From Pyrus communis (taxonomy: Eukaryota; Streptophyta; Magnoliopsida; Rosales; Rosaceae), in contig NC_084811.1 of assembly GCF_963583255.1 (NCBI RefSeq), forward strand, positions 17,812,088 through 17,876,087: 64,000 nucleotides of DNA, in the 5' to 3' direction. Under the pieces are notes generated by a model. It did not search any database and was not told the DNA's origin. It was given only the letters and a program-made list of their open reading frames with translations. The position numbers and the translations under genes are program-made. Of the stretch, positions 34,295 to 46,500 are shown one piece after another (positions within the stretch are counted from its first letter, which is position 1; every line of letters begins with the position of its first letter).

Positions 34295-35420
34295 TTAGGC
34301 CCTCGGGAAAACGTCTTCTCCCACCTAGATGCGCAAAGAAGCGTTCATTCCTGACTCGACTCACGAATCCGTGTACATTCAAGGTTGGGTTCACACTTCA
34401 ATGAACACTTAGGATATTCCAGGCAATCATCCAAGCCAAGCTAGGGCCCCAAGGAGATCTTCCTGCGAGGCACCAGAGTAGGCGCCACATGGCGAACCGA
34501 AAAGTGCACGAGAGCAGTCTAGCTTAAGTTCCACTGGCAGCCCTCGCTAAACGCAACAACGAGCAACACAGAATGAACCACGTGCACCACGATCACGGCA
34601 CAAATGAGCATGACATGTATAATAGCGCTATAGACCAGTAGGTCAACACCGGGGGCAGCCGAAGGCTCGACTGGCCTCACTATGCGTAAATCTAGGAGGA
34701 AGTACAAAGGCTCATAGTAGACGGAGCCACTACCGACAATGCCCTTCGCAGAGATGTGGCCAACATGAATAGACAGAGCCACCGCAGAAGTTTAGCTCGC
34801 CATATTTCACCTTGTTCAAAGGAGATAAAGATCTGGACAGACACCTGATGCACTACCGAAGTGCCATGACCCTCTATGGCAACAATGATGCTTTCATGTG
34901 CAAAATCTTTGCCACGAAACTCCAAGATGAGGCACAAGACTAGTTCCATACCCCTGCAGCCACGCTCAATCCAGAACTTCAGTGAACTTTCCTTGGTTTT
35001 CACTAAGGAATATTCGTCCTATCGCTCGATCAAGAAGAAGTTTAACCACTTCTTTAACATGAAAGACTCGAAAGAGTCACTCTGCACATATGTCGACAGG
35101 TTCAAGGCGAAGAATGAAAGGATCTTCGGATGCAATGCTAGCATTGCATGCTCAGCCTTTCGGAATGGGCTCCTAGCAGATCACCCATTTTTCAAACAAT
35201 TGATCATAAGCAAGAACTTGACCTTGGCAGATTCTTATGCTTTGGCAGAAAAGCACTCCATCTGGGATGAGGCCAAGTGCTTCCAGAAGTCGCCTGAGCA
35301 GCCGCGCAAGGACGCAGAGCCAACTCAGAAGAAGGCGAGCAATAAAACGCTTAATGACAAAAATAAACCAGGAAGCAAACAAAGGATAAACTGTGCAAGG
35401 TTTGACCTGATAAACAGCTG
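34295..35420 (+). pseudogene. Tat-type gag remnant of element C
   Basis: The first 500 bases read as Arg/His/Ser-rich, broken leader-type gag (for example SHLDAQRSVHS). From about 34805 the capsid-like core appears: HYRSAMTLYGNNDAFMCKIF, a stop near 34943, then in another frame SIQNFSELSLVFTKEYSSYR, FFNMKDSKESLCTYVDRFK, RNGLLADHPFFKQLI and LTLADSYALAEKHS. This is the plant retrotransposon gag domain of the Tat style. After a Lys-rich tail (KNKPGSK) it leaves the gag pattern and runs into RNase H sequence. Confidence 0.75.
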
Positions 35421-35429
35421 CACTCAACC

Positions 35430-35817
35430 AATTCCTCTAACGACCTACCGACCGATGAGAGCTTTTTTCAAGGCGATCAGGATGCATAACAAGACAAATG
35501 GAAAGGTGAAGTGCGAGAAAGCATTACAAGACTTGAAGAAGTAACTGACGCCACCTTCCTTACTGTCCACGCCGGAAGCAACGGAGAACCTATGCATCTA
35601 TATGGCGGTATCTGAAGTAGCAATAAGCTCTACCCTCATACGAGAAGAGTTGGGGGCCCAATCACTTGTATTCCATAGTTCAAAAAATCTCATTGATGCT
35701 AAAACTAGATACCCGAAAATCAAAACTTTGATTTTGGTGCTAGTTGTTGCAACCCGGAAGCTTAAACCACACCTTCAAACGTACGTAGTCATCGTCATGA
35801 GGCAATATTCTGCATAA
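35430..35817 (+). pseudogene. Element C reverse transcriptase end and RNase H remnant
   Basis: AFFKAIRMHNK and KCEKALQDLKK, then after a stop near 35542 YMAVSEVAISSTLIREELGA, VFHSSKNLIDAKTRYPKI and LVVATRKLKPHLQTYVVIV. These match the RT-RNase H connection and the start of RNase H in Tat-type pol. Protease and the RT core are absent between gag and this point, so an internal deletion joined the two. Bases 35820-35980 are unrecognised remnants. Confidence 0.7.
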
Positions 35818-36072
35818 TCTAGACACACGATGTTAAAGGCGCAGACATTCTGACGCTGCCTCCTACTACGCCCAATACCGACAATTGAGCACTGCCTCCT
35901 GCCCTGTGTAACACTGCCTTAGCTAACCTCAGCTCTGTGGCTCCCAACTATGCTTATCATGCACAACAGTTCCCAACCGTGCCAAACTTAGGGGTGGGCG
36001 TGGTTCGGTTTGGTGCGGTTTTGAGGGAAACCAAAACCAAAACCGCAAGTTTTTGCCGTTTGGTTAAGTGTA

Positions 36073-37780
36073 TGCCTCAGGGATTTCCAATAAAACATGA
36101 CATGTCAAAGATTATTACTCACATAGCTTTTAGTCTTCCTTCCCCTCAAGCACAAACTTAATCATAGTCACCATTCACTAGTTCGCATTTAATCAAATAA
36201 AACACATTTTGAATGCAGTAACATGCCTTAGAGAATTCCCTCAATTCCTCACTGGTTATGCACTCAATTTTCACTCAGATTTTCTGACTACACACCCTAC
36301 ACTAGCTATATGTGAGAAGATTGATGTAAACATAAAAGACTAGTACTCACATACGTTATAACAAAGAAAGCAATTTCTGGAGTAATTAAACATGTTTAGA
36401 TATGATCTCATGAATGGAATGCTACTACTTAGATGCGAGAACCAGTGACACCATATGCTCATACCAAATTCAAACTCCACAATTGAAATGCACAACACTC
36501 AAGATAGAAGTCAAGGGTTGTAACGGGGCTTGGGGTATTGGCTAACAAGGAAAGATAGGGATAAACAAAAGTTCTTTAAGCAATAGCAAGCAAAGTAATG
36601 AAATTGAGACTTAGAATGCAGAAATCAACTGTTAGACAAGTAGGGGAGATTCAAACAACTCTTAAGGCCTAATTCATTGTTTTGGGCCCTTACTTCAACA
36701 ACCAATACTTTTCAACTATTTTCAACTCTTTTTTTTTTTTTCACTTTTTTTCTTTTCTTTTCTTTCTTTCTTCTTTTCCCTTTTTTTTTTCTTTTTTTTT
36801 TTTTAACCATGCCTATGGCACATAAACTCATATCAATAATCCTTCCCCCACACTTATTTTCTGCAACACATAATCAAAAGGAATTCATTCATGTTTACTA
36901 TGCTTCAAGAACAAGGGTACGGATGGTCCTAATCTAGGCTAGGTGAGGATGATATGGGTTAACAAAGAACATGGGCTAACATAGCTCAATGGGGTTAAAC
37001 TTAAACACAAAATGAGTGAAGGGCACATGGCTATTTGGCTTTTGGTGGTGGTCACTACACCACTTCATCTTGAATATGTGTTATGCAAATCAATGACATG
37101 CTTTGAATGAAATGGGCATGAGTTCTAGCATTTGGAACTAAGTGATGAAACGCCTTCTAAGTAGTAACCAAGCAATGAATAATGAGATCATGCAACGACT
37201 TTAGAAAACAATAATGCACAGATTATTACTCTCCAAATAAACGTTTAGGCTCAAGTCTCACAGGGATGTAGCGTTAGTTTGAGTTCATTCCTTCAAGCAT
37301 GTTACAAAAACTGATTTTTATCATTTGTGATTACATGTGAATTCGTAAACTATAACTACAAACAAGCATAAACCAAAGAGTCTATCAAACGTCCATCCAT
37401 GTTTGTAACTTTCTTAACCACCATGCAATTAAAAACCAAATCCTCATCATTGTGTTGGAAGGTAACCTACGACACAAACAAACATACAAACACAACTCTT
37501 TTTTGGGTTTTTCAAAACAATTTTTTCAAATTTTTATGGGATTTTCGGATTTTTAAGTCAACATACTCTAAAACACTCTAAAATAGCTTAAAAACACTTA
37601 AAAACAGTGGGAAACAAGTTTAGACATGTTAGGAGGTAAAACCCTACGAATTTCATGCAAAAATATCTCAAAACAGAATGTTACCCCCCCACACTTAAAT
37701 CAAACATTGTCCTCAATGTTTTAGACACAATTGATGACATTACACATAACATAAAATAAGCAACAAAGGAAAGGGTTTAG
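36073..37780 (-). other. Element E 3' non-coding region
   Basis: Homologous to 19920-21600 of A. It has a pyrimidine-rich low-complexity stretch (36730-36805), purine tracts on minus at about 36846 and 37684-37690, and the inverted repeat AAACATTG/CAATGTTT at 37702-37721. No coding sequence. Confidence 0.7.
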
Positions 37781-37908
37781 GGACGCGAATCTGAGTGTGG
37801 AGCGATTCCCAAGTTCGTCCTTTGTTGATTGCATGGGTTGCCTCCCAAGTAGCGCTTGCTTTAACGTCTTCCAGCCGGACGAAACCTTCTTTTAAACTTC
37901 ACTCTGGC

Positions 37909-38415
37909 TCACGGAATGGGGGGGGTATGTCCTCCACGGTATACTTCTTGGAATTTCTCGTAGTATGGCTCACTGAATGGCCGGGGATAATGATCCTCCC
38001 TGATGGTGGTGTTTCGGTTCTGAAAGTCCATGTACATGCTCCCACCACCTTGAAATTGATTGGGTACCTGCACCGAAGAAGGTAACAACCTATTAGTTGA
38101 AATGGGTATTGGAATTGGGCTTGGCAACTTACAAACATATTGTAGTGAAGGCTCAAAATCGGCAGCCCTATCAACAATGTCCCCATTTGAAGTTTCGGCC
38201 ATATTGGGTGGTTGTAGGGCAATCACTCCAAGTTCTTCTCCACTGGTGGTGCTTGATACATCCTTCATAGTAAGTGTGGATCCTTTCGGCCCTTTGTCCT
38301 TATGCACATCTACAACAAAACAAGAATGATTATCGTTAGGATTCTTACTAGAGTCATAAACATTGAATTTAATTATTTCACCCCCAAACTCCATTGTTAG
38401 TGCTCCCTTGGCCAC
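37909..38415 (-). pseudogene. Element E post-protease segment, frame-shifted
   Basis: Begins AKGALTMEFGGEIIKFNVYD, which continues the protease block in another frame, so a frameshift lies near 38405. It then runs through a linker (LPSPIPIPISTNRLLPSSVQ) that in D precedes reverse transcriptase, but ends in a short Pro-rich tail. Deletion removed RT to integrase. The segment after 37909 (TTGCCTCCCAAGTAGCGCTT) equals the post-integrase sequence in G (49720-49745). Confidence 0.65.
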
Positions 38416-39380
38416 ATCGATCTTTGTTTAGCTGTTTTCATGAACGGACGGCCTAGCAAGAGTGGCAATGATGGAGCATCACTCGAATCCTCCATTTCTA
38501 AGACATAAAAATCTGCAGGAAAGATGAGATGATTGACCTGTACTAAAACATCCTCAAGGACTCCCTTGGGATAAACATTAGAACGATCGGCCAACTGAAT
38601 TATAACACCATCTTGTTTTAACTCACCAAGGTTCATAGATGCATAAATGGAATATGGCATGACATTAATAGAAGCACCTAAATCTAACATGCATTGTTTA
38701 AATCTTGTGTTTCCAATTGTGCATGGGATAGTAAAGCTCCCTGGATCCTTACATTTTGGAGGCAACTTTCGTTGCAAAACCGCTGATACATATTCACTTA
38801 CTTTCACAACTTCTTTGTTTGCAATTCTTTTCCTAGTTGTGCATAACTCTTTTAAAAACTTTGCATACCTCGGGACTTGCTTAATGGCATCAAGTAAAGG
38901 AATGTTTACTTGGACTTTCCGAAACGTCTCCAGAATGTCTTTTTCCTGCTCCTCCTTCTTTGTTTGCATAAACCTGCTAGGAAAAGGAACATCGGGTGGA
39001 ACAAAGTTAGAATTAATCAATTTTGAACCCAACTTACCTTTGGTGGCCGAATGGGATGAGGTGGGTGCATTAATGTCCCTAGGTAGTTGCGGCAAGGGTG
39101 TTTGTACCCTTGCCGTGGGCTTGCTTGCCTCCTCTTCTTCAATTCTCCGTTTTTCATCCTCTTCGGGGCTTGATGGTGATGGTTTGGATGTAATGCCAAC
39201 TTCTTTTCCACTTCTCAAGGTGATTGCGTTGGCCGTTTCGAAACCACCCTTGGGATTGACCACCGTAGTACTTGGTAACTTACCATTTTCACGGAATTGT
39301 CCCAAAAATTCGGCCATTTGGCCCATTTGCTTCTTTAGCTCATTAACCTCCTTTGCTTGGTTCTGCATTCCCTGCGCCAT
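38397..39380 (-). pseudogene. Athila-type gag C-terminus and protease of element E
   Basis: Open for 327 codons on minus. It has the MGQMAEFLGQFRENGKLPST segment, acidic linker, VPPDVPFPSRFMQTKKEEQE, VPRYAKFLKELCTTRKRI, KCKDPGSFTIPC, the protease site MLDLGASINVMP (about 38655-38690) and LLGRPFMKTAK. It is separated from the gag block upstream by a single in-frame TAG (about 39393-39395), with the reading frame unchanged. Gag and protease of E were therefore one polyprotein that has acquired one nonsense change. Confidence 0.82.
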
Positions 39381-39392
39381 TGTGGTTAGTAA

Positions 39393-40694
39393 CTAATATG
39401 TTTTATCGTCATTCATAGACGTACCTGAGTTGGTTTGGGATGATTGTGCTTGAGGAGGTGGTTGTGGTGCCATTGGCCTTGGAAAGAAACCCGGGGGTTG
39501 TCGGAATCCACTTTGTTGGCCATATTGTGGTGCATCCCTCCATCTGAAATTGGGGTGGTCACGCCATCCCTGATTGTATGTGTTGGAGAAAGGATCACCT
39601 CTTGGTTGGTTCTGATTCCCATAGCCCACGGCATTGGCAGATTCCCACCCTCCGTTCTCAATTAATTGAGGGCATTGATCAGATTGGTGTCCTTGAATGG
39701 AGCATACACCACAGATTGTAGTTCCTTGCGTCTTAGGGCCTTCAACAAACTGCGATAACATAGACGTAAGGTTAGCCATTTGGGATTGTAACTCAGAAAT
39801 AGAACTTACCTCATTTACATGCTGTGGCCGTGGGGTGTCTCTTTGCCCAACACCTTCATATTGTTGTGCATTGAGTGCTCGATTGGCAATGAGAGTTTTG
39901 GCATCCCTAGGCGTCTTGTCCACTAGAGCTCCTCCCGCGGATGCATCCAACATTTGTCGTTCAAGTGGTAAAAGGCCTTCGTAAAAATATTGAAGAAGTA
40001 GCTCCTCCTTCATCTGGTGCTGTGGACATGAAGCAACAAGAGATTTAAAACGTTCGTAATACGTAGGAAAAGATTCACCTTGGCTTTGCTGAATTCCACT
40101 AATCTTCTTGCGAAGAAGAATGACTCGTGATGTCGGAAAGAACTTCTCTAAGAAGGCTCGCTTCATACTCTCCCATGATGTGACAGTTCCGGGAGCCAAC
40201 TCATACAACCAATCTTTGGCCTTCTCCACCAAAGAAAAAGGAAAAGCCTTCATCTTCAATATGTTGCTGTCCACGTTCACCGGTGTCATACTTGAGCACA
40301 CCACCTCGAATTCCTTTAGATGCTTGTTTGGATCCTCCATGGCCAACCCATGGTATTTCGGAATATGGTGGAGCAAGCTGGACTTCAACTCAAATTCATC
40401 GGTCTTCTCAGGGGCTGCCCTAGGGTATTGGATGCAAAGAGGTGCTGCATTGGCCAAACCCGAGGCAGAAAGCTCCTTGATGGTTCGATTGTCCACTGCC
40501 ATGGTTTGTACTTCCTCTTCAACCCAATCTGTGGCCTCCTCTTCAACCTCAACTTCAACTTCTTGCTCTTCTAATTCAGGTTCGGGACTAGGAGGATTAG
40601 ACGGTTGCGATTTCTTTTTCCTTCTCAAAGTCCTCTCGAAATCACCGTCAAAGTCGGAGATATGCTCACGAACAGGTTGTGAGCCACGGGTCAT
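39393..40694 (-). CDS. Athila-type gag of element E (433 codons, best preserved gag)
   Basis: MTRGSQPVREHISDFDGDF start, a Glu-rich stretch, MAVDNRTIKELSASGLANAA, the capsid-like core ([79 protein letters not shown]), a SELQSQMANLTSMLSQF coiled segment and a zinc knuckle CGVCSIQGHQSDQC (CX2CX4HX4C), then Gln/Pro-rich sequence. Gag assembles particles and binds element RNA. It is uninterrupted until a TAG that separates it from the protease block. The start is supported by the same N-terminus in G (48790). If translated, it could in principle help other copies in trans, which is inference. Confidence 0.8.
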   Translation of the reverse strand: MTRGSQPVREHISDFDGDFERTLRRKKKSQPSNPPSPEPELEEQEVEVEVEEEATDWVEEEVQTMAVDNRTIKELSASGLANAAPLCIQYPRAAPEKTDEFELKSSLLHHIPKYHGLAMEDPNKHLKEFEVVCSSMTPVNVDSNILKMKAFPFSLVEKAKDWLYELAPGTVTSWESMKRAFLEKFFPTSRVILLRKKISGIQQSQGESFPTYYERFKSLVASCPQHQMKEELLLQYFYEGLLPLERQMLDASAGGALVDKTPRDAKTLIANRALNAQQYEGVGQRDTPRPQHVNEVSSISELQSQMANLTSMLSQFVEGPKTQGTTICGVCSIQGHQSDQCPQLIENGGWESANAVGYGNQNQPRGDPFSNTYNQGWRDHPNFRWRDAPQYGQQSGFRQPPGFFPRPMAPQPPPQAQSSQTNSGTSMNDDKTY

Positions 40695-40879
40695 AAACTA
40701 GTACCTGCACACAAGAGTAAACAAGGTTAGCAATCAACCTAATAGACTCGGCACAAGTAAGGAAATAAGGTGCCACACACGGCACAAAAACAAAACACAC
40801 ACACACGGTGCAAAAATTAAAACAAAACAGAAACTAAACAACTTAAACAAGACTCAAGACAAGGGATTAGCAACTTTGC

Positions 40880-40900
40880 TAATCCCCGGCAACGGCGCCA
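40880..40900 (-). other. Primer-binding site of element E (tRNA-Asp type)
   Basis: Minus TGGCGCCGTTGCCGGGGATT, same as A and G, four to five bases from the LTR end. Confidence 0.85.
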
Positions 40901-40905
40901 AAATT

Positions 40906-42587
40906 TGGTGTGAAAATTATGTTGACACACAAATTAAACCCTATTTGTGACAATTGTAGTAATGAAGTAAGTAGGGATCGTTCTAACCGGGGATTAACTA
41001 GGGGTGCTAATCTAATTTGAATTGACTCAAAAACACAAAAACTAAAATTTAATTTGGTCGAATTTGAAAGTGTTTATGACTCCAAATGCTTAAAAACACA
41101 AAATAAAACAAATACGAATGACTACGACTCAACAAAATATGGGGGGATTGTGGTTGGATGAATTTAAACTAAATGGGCAGATTGTAAAGAAAATAGATTT
41201 TAAGACAAAATTTGGATGAATCAATGGATGATGGGATAGCTAAGGGGTTCTTCTCCACACATGAAATATATGCAACGTAAATCAATTTCCAATTATCAAT
41301 CCAATAAGTTGTGAACCTCGACACTCCAAGTTAATTAGGTCCGCTTAAATTAACCTTCAGATTTCCCTAGAATCATTGAATTGGATGAATATGCATCGCA
41401 AGCAAATTATTCCTAACAAATTCTCTATATGAACAGCATGATAAAGATATAAGTTAGAATCATTACGTTCTTTGGAAATCATAAGCATCGACAAGGCATT
41501 TGTAACTATGAAAAACATGATACGCTTGCCAGGAATCTACTTAACATGATCGTGATTAGCAACCTTCACTACTTGTGAATATAAATTCATAACGCTTAGG
41601 TGAAACAAACTTATATCCTAGCATCAAATTCAAGCATGCAAATTAAGCGTGCACTCTCAATCAACATACAAGAATAAGTTCTAAATCAAACGGTTAAGCA
41701 AATTGTATTCAAAACTTATGCAACGATAATTGGAAGTAATCAACTTATTTCACATATATAATCATGGTTTCGAATCACCCCCTAGCTAACTAGGGGGTTT
41801 AGCCTCTCATGTTCACAACAAGAAAAATAAAATTGAATTTAAACATAAAGAACAAAGGATGGATTACACCTAGAACGCCCAACGAATCCACTTGAATTTC
41901 TGCGCGACTAAGCTAATCTTTCCTCTCCTCCTTGCTGCGGCAGAGATGGTGTAGGAAGGTGTGGAATGGTGGCTGCACGGTTTTGGGAGGAAAAATGGCG
42001 GCTGTTAAGGGAAAAATAGGGTGGATGTGTGTGACGGCTTGGGGAGTGGCAGGGAGAACAAAGTGCGCCTGAGAAGGTGATGCTGGAATGGATGGTGATT
42101 GGCGGCAGAGAAGAAAAATAGGTGCGGCTTAGGGAGGAAAATGGGAGAGATTGGCTGGAGTTTGCGGCTGTGATGGAGAAAAGGTTGGAAATTGGCTAGG
42201 ATGGAAGGGATATGCACGGATTATGGAAGGAAAATGGAAGAAAAATGTAGATGGTGGCTGCGGCTGTTTGTGAATTAGGTTATGGTGGTGGAAAGTGTAT
42301 GGATAAATCAGAGGGGAATGGGAGTGCACAGATTGTGGATGAATGGGGTGTATCATGCACGGGTTTTTAGAATGGTGGCTGAATGAAATTAGGGTAAAAT
42401 AATATATTGGAATGGTGGTGGCTGCGTGAAAATATGTGTGAAGGGGGCTGGAAAAATAAGGGCAAGACACGGCTGATTTTGTTTTTTTTTATTTTATTAG
42501 GGTCAATGGTAAAATGGGGGGGGGGGGGGGGGGGCCACGGCTTAGGTTAGAAAATAAATGGGATAATTCCATGGGGGGAGCCACGAG
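40906..42587 (-). mobile_element. Element E 5' LTR, upstream end missing
   Basis: It starts (plus) TGGTGTGAAAATT next to the primer site. It contains the CCCCCTAGCTAACTAGGGGG region also seen in the other Athila LTRs. It breaks at about 42587, where plus-strand element G-type sequence begins (AGTAGGACTTTCCTATACCC). No outer end or target duplication remains. Confidence 0.8.
42516..42534. repeat. 19-base poly-G run
   Basis: An uninterrupted G run inside the truncated E LTR, about 55 bases from the breakpoint. It could be an assembly-sensitive site. Confidence 0.9.
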
Positions 42588-43532
42588 TAGGACTTTCCTA
42601 TACCCTTGTTCTTAAAGTATAGTAAGCATGACTTAAATGAATTCCTTTTGAGTTACATTATGCAAGAAAATGAGTGTGGGGGAGTAAAAGTTTGTTCTTA
42701 CGTTTATATGTATGTTCCGAGATTCAAAAGAAAAAAAAAAAAAAAAAAGAGTGAAAATAAGTAAGAATGAACTCACGAGCGTTGATGGTTGAAGAAAGGG
42801 TCCAAAAAGTTGAATATGGCCCTAAGTTTTGTGTGACTTTCCCTTGGGTGTTCAAAGTTGATTTTTGCGTTCTAAAGGGAATTCTAAGTGCCTAATTCAA
42901 ATACTTTGCTCACTATTGCTTTAAGAATGTTTGTTTATCCTTCACCTTTCATTGTTAGCCAATACCCTAGCCCCGTTACACCCCTTTGACTTCTATCTTG
43001 ATCGTTATGTGTTCAATAATGTGGAGTTTGGAATTGATATGAGCATATGGTGTCACTGGTTCTTGCATCTAAGTAGTAGCATTCCATTCATGAGATCATA
43101 CCTAAACATGCTTATTAACTCCAGAAATTGCTTCCTTTGAAATAAATATATGTGAGTGTTCATTTTTATGTTTACATCAATCTTCTCACATATACCTAGT
43201 GTAGGGTGTGTAGTCAGAAAATCTGTGTGAAAAACGAGAGTATATCTTGTAAGGATTTAGGCAAATTCTCTAAGGCATGTTACTACATTCGAAATGTGTT
43301 TTAAATGCTTAATTGTGAACTAGTATGTGGTGACTATGATTAAAAATGTACTTAAGTGTAGAGATGGCTAAAATCTGTGGGAATAATGATTTTTAACTTG
43401 TTATGTGCATTGGAAATCCGTGAGACGATTGTTGGAAGGTGTAGGTGGTGTTTTGTTCGTTTTGTCTAGTTTCGTGTTCTTTTGTTGTTTTGTTTTGCTC
43501 GAGGACTAGCAAAAGATAAGTGTGGGGGTATT
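42588..43532 (+). mobile_element. Duplicate piece of element G 3' internal region
   Basis: Nearly identical to 52667-53610, including the purine tracts and the polypurine end AAGATAAGTGTGGGGGTATT. It directly precedes the G 5' LTR, so the arrangement is internal-LTR-internal-LTR. This is what unequal recombination between tandem or sister copies leaves. Confidence 0.85.
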
Positions 43533-46500
43533 TGATAGGAGCATATTTAGGCGACTTACTTTGCTTGTTCTCGTGCATTTACGTTGTGTTTCTTTAGTTA
43601 TTTTAGTCCTTTATGCTTCTTTTGTGTGTTTTCAGGATATTAAGACGTGTTTGACGAAAGGATGCATTGTGGAGTGTTTTGGAGCACTATTGGGCTAAGG
43701 ATGGATAGCTTATACTTGGAGCCCAAGTGTTGGATGAAATTGAAGGCCTTGTATGCACTTGAAGACACAAAACAATGGCCCTAAACCAATCACATAACAC
43801 CTTGCCATGGGCTTAACACAAACACCATTCCTTGCCATGCAAGGATGAGCAATTTGGGTCCATTTCATGTACTTAAACTCTAGCCCAATCCACAATCACT
43901 TCAAAGCCATGCAAAACCTTTCAACACCCTTTAATCATCCCCCTTTAAGTTATGATTTTATTTCCTAACCCTACATGCATTATTTATTAGCATCTTCACA
44001 TGCATTCACACACACTTTACACATTCAAACACTAGCCAAAACCGTGAGCTCCCATTCCCTTATGCCATTTTCAGATTTCCACCCACTAACCTAGTCATCA
44101 ACACATGCATTCCCTTCACATTCACCCACATGCACTCCCACTCTTTAATCATATGCACTCCCATTCTTTAATTCAACCACATTCCAATTCAACACATGCA
44201 ATTACACACACCACTAAACCCTTTTTCCATCCTTTGTGCCGTGCATTCCCAATCCCTTTCCATCAATTCACATGCATTTCCCCTAATTCCAACTCACCAC
44301 AAACAAGCCATATGCATTTACACCCCACATGTCCCTTTAATCATTCAACCATAAAGCCACATGCACTCCCATTTCTCTTCCCATTCACCCTTTGCCGTGC
44401 ATAACCTTGACATTTCTAATCTAATCCACAACTTTTCCTAGCTGTTTGCATGTGCATTCTCCATTCAAACTTCCAGCTTTCATTCTACATTATTGCAGCT
44501 GCATCCTCTCACCCTTTAATCATTAAGCACATGCAAAACTTCATCATTCATCACACATTCCTTGGCATACAAAACAGCACCATTTAAACCCCAAAACAAC
44601 TCTTTGCCGTGCCTTTCCATCATTTCCAGCATCCACACACATTGCTGCAGCTTTCCAACTTTCATTCTTCATCATTGCATCCATTCCACATGCATTCTTC
44701 ATCATTGCACCACAATTCAATTAATCCCACACTCCATGCCGTGGCCTATTCTCATTTCAGCACACTCCACATGCAATTCCAGCTTTTCTCCTTCTCTTTG
44801 CAGCCACAAGTCACATGCATTCACTCATAATCATTCACCAAACATGCAGCCACATTTCCACCCACCTCCTAGCTGTTATGTTCCCTCCATTACTCCTATA
44901 AATACCCTTGCATTCATTCATTCAAGGATCTCATCTCATTCACAACACAAACACAACCCTAGTGCCGCAAATCCCCTTCCATTTCTGTGCAGTTTTTCTC
45001 CTCCATTGCAGCCACTATCCAACCACTTCCCATCCCTCCAAAACACTTCACATAATCCCCAAAGCTCACCTTAGACCTTGTGCCACAACAACGAGGAAGA
45101 GAAGAGTGCCTAAACGTTCATACAATTCAAGTTTGAGTTGTTGGAATGTTTAGGTGTTTCTTTGATTTCAATGTTTGAATTCAATTTTCTTTGTTTTGTA
45201 ATGGAAGAGAAGAGTGCCTAAACGTTCATACAATTCAAGTTTGAGTTGTTGGAATGTTTAGTTGTTTCTTTGATTTCAAGGTTATGAGGAACTAAACCCC
45301 TTTTAGCTAGGGGGTGATTCGAAACTATGTTTATATTTGCAATATGAATTGATTACTTTTGGTTGGAATTTCATAAGTTGTGGATTCAATTCGTTTAACT
45401 GTTTGATTGATAACTTATTTATGTATGTTCATTGAGATTGCAAGCTTAATTTTCATGCATGAATATGACGCTAGAATATAAGTGAGTTTCACCTAATCGT
45501 TATGAACTTATATTCACAAGTAGTGGAGGTTGCTTATAAACAATCGCGTTAAACGAATTCTTGGCATAAGTTTCATGCGTATTCCATAGTAACGAATTGA
45601 TGCGAAAATAGTTAAGCACACAAATTAACCCTCTTGTTGTCAAATTGTAGTAAGGATGCAAGTAGGGATCGTTCTAGACCGGGGATTAGGAGGGCTTGCT
45701 AAAACCTCTAAATTGACTCAAAAACGTAAAATAACAATATGAAACACTATACTAGACTCAAAGAATGCAAAACTAAACTTTAGAACATTAAAACAAACCA
45801 AAAGACTCAAACATCACCCAAAACACTCAAAACTGCCTTAAAATCACTTTCTGGGCAGTTTTGAGCACTTTGGTGAATTTGGACGAAATTGGGAAATAAA
45901 ATTGAATCAAAACACTTTAAAACATAAACTAAACAGATTTTAAGCACCAAGGAACAAGAAAGTAAAGGGGGGTTTTGATTTGACGAAATTTGAATTAACA
46001 AAACAAGTTAATAAACTAGGCAGGTTGTATAAACAGATTTGAGAAATAAGATGATGGATGGATTAGTTAGAGGTCCATTCTCCACACATGATACATTTAT
46101 ATATATGAATCGATTCTCCAATTGTTTTTCATTAACTATGATGCTCAACACCCCAAGTTAACCGTGATGCACTAATTAACTCTCAAATTTTCCTTATGTT
46201 ATTGAATTGGATGATGCATGCGACAATTCAAATCATTCTCCAATGGTTCTCAACATGAATGCATAGAAGAGATACAATGAGAGATCAATATGCTCTATGA
46301 AAATTATAAGTGTTGACGAGGCAATTGTAACTATGAATGCATGATACTTTTGCCAAGAATTCAATTAACGCGGTTGTGACTAGCAACCTTCACTACTCAT
46401 GTTTATAAACTTGTGACGATTAGGTGAAACTCGTTTATAAACTAGCATCGAGTTTATGGCTTCAAACTTTCCCCTAACTAATTAGGGGTTTAGCCACTCA

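Larger units (their letters stand above)
36073..42587 (-). mobile_element. Athila-like element E, truncated at both ends
   Basis: Minus-strand order: truncated 5' LTR (42587-40906), primer site, gag, protease, a short post-protease part, then the 3' non-coding region. Reverse transcriptase and integrase are deleted and no 3' LTR remains. Homology to the A 3' region starts at about 36073, right after hAT sequence. Confidence 0.85.

Noticed and set aside
34519..34782. Minus-strand ORF over element C gag leader
   Set aside because: No domain; the plus strand is the coding strand of C as shown by the gag core downstream.
38647..39396. 249-codon plus-strand ORF over the element E protease
   Set aside because: It is the mirror of the gag-protease block on minus, which has recognisable motifs; the plus reading has none.
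40108..40701. 197-codon plus-strand ORF over element E gag
   Set aside because: Shadow of the well supported minus-strand gag.
44105..45153. Long His/Pro/Ser-rich ORFs in the element G LTR (also 54183-55232)
   Set aside because: They translate CATGCATTC/CCATTC-type LTR repeats, have no domain, and are present in both LTR copies.
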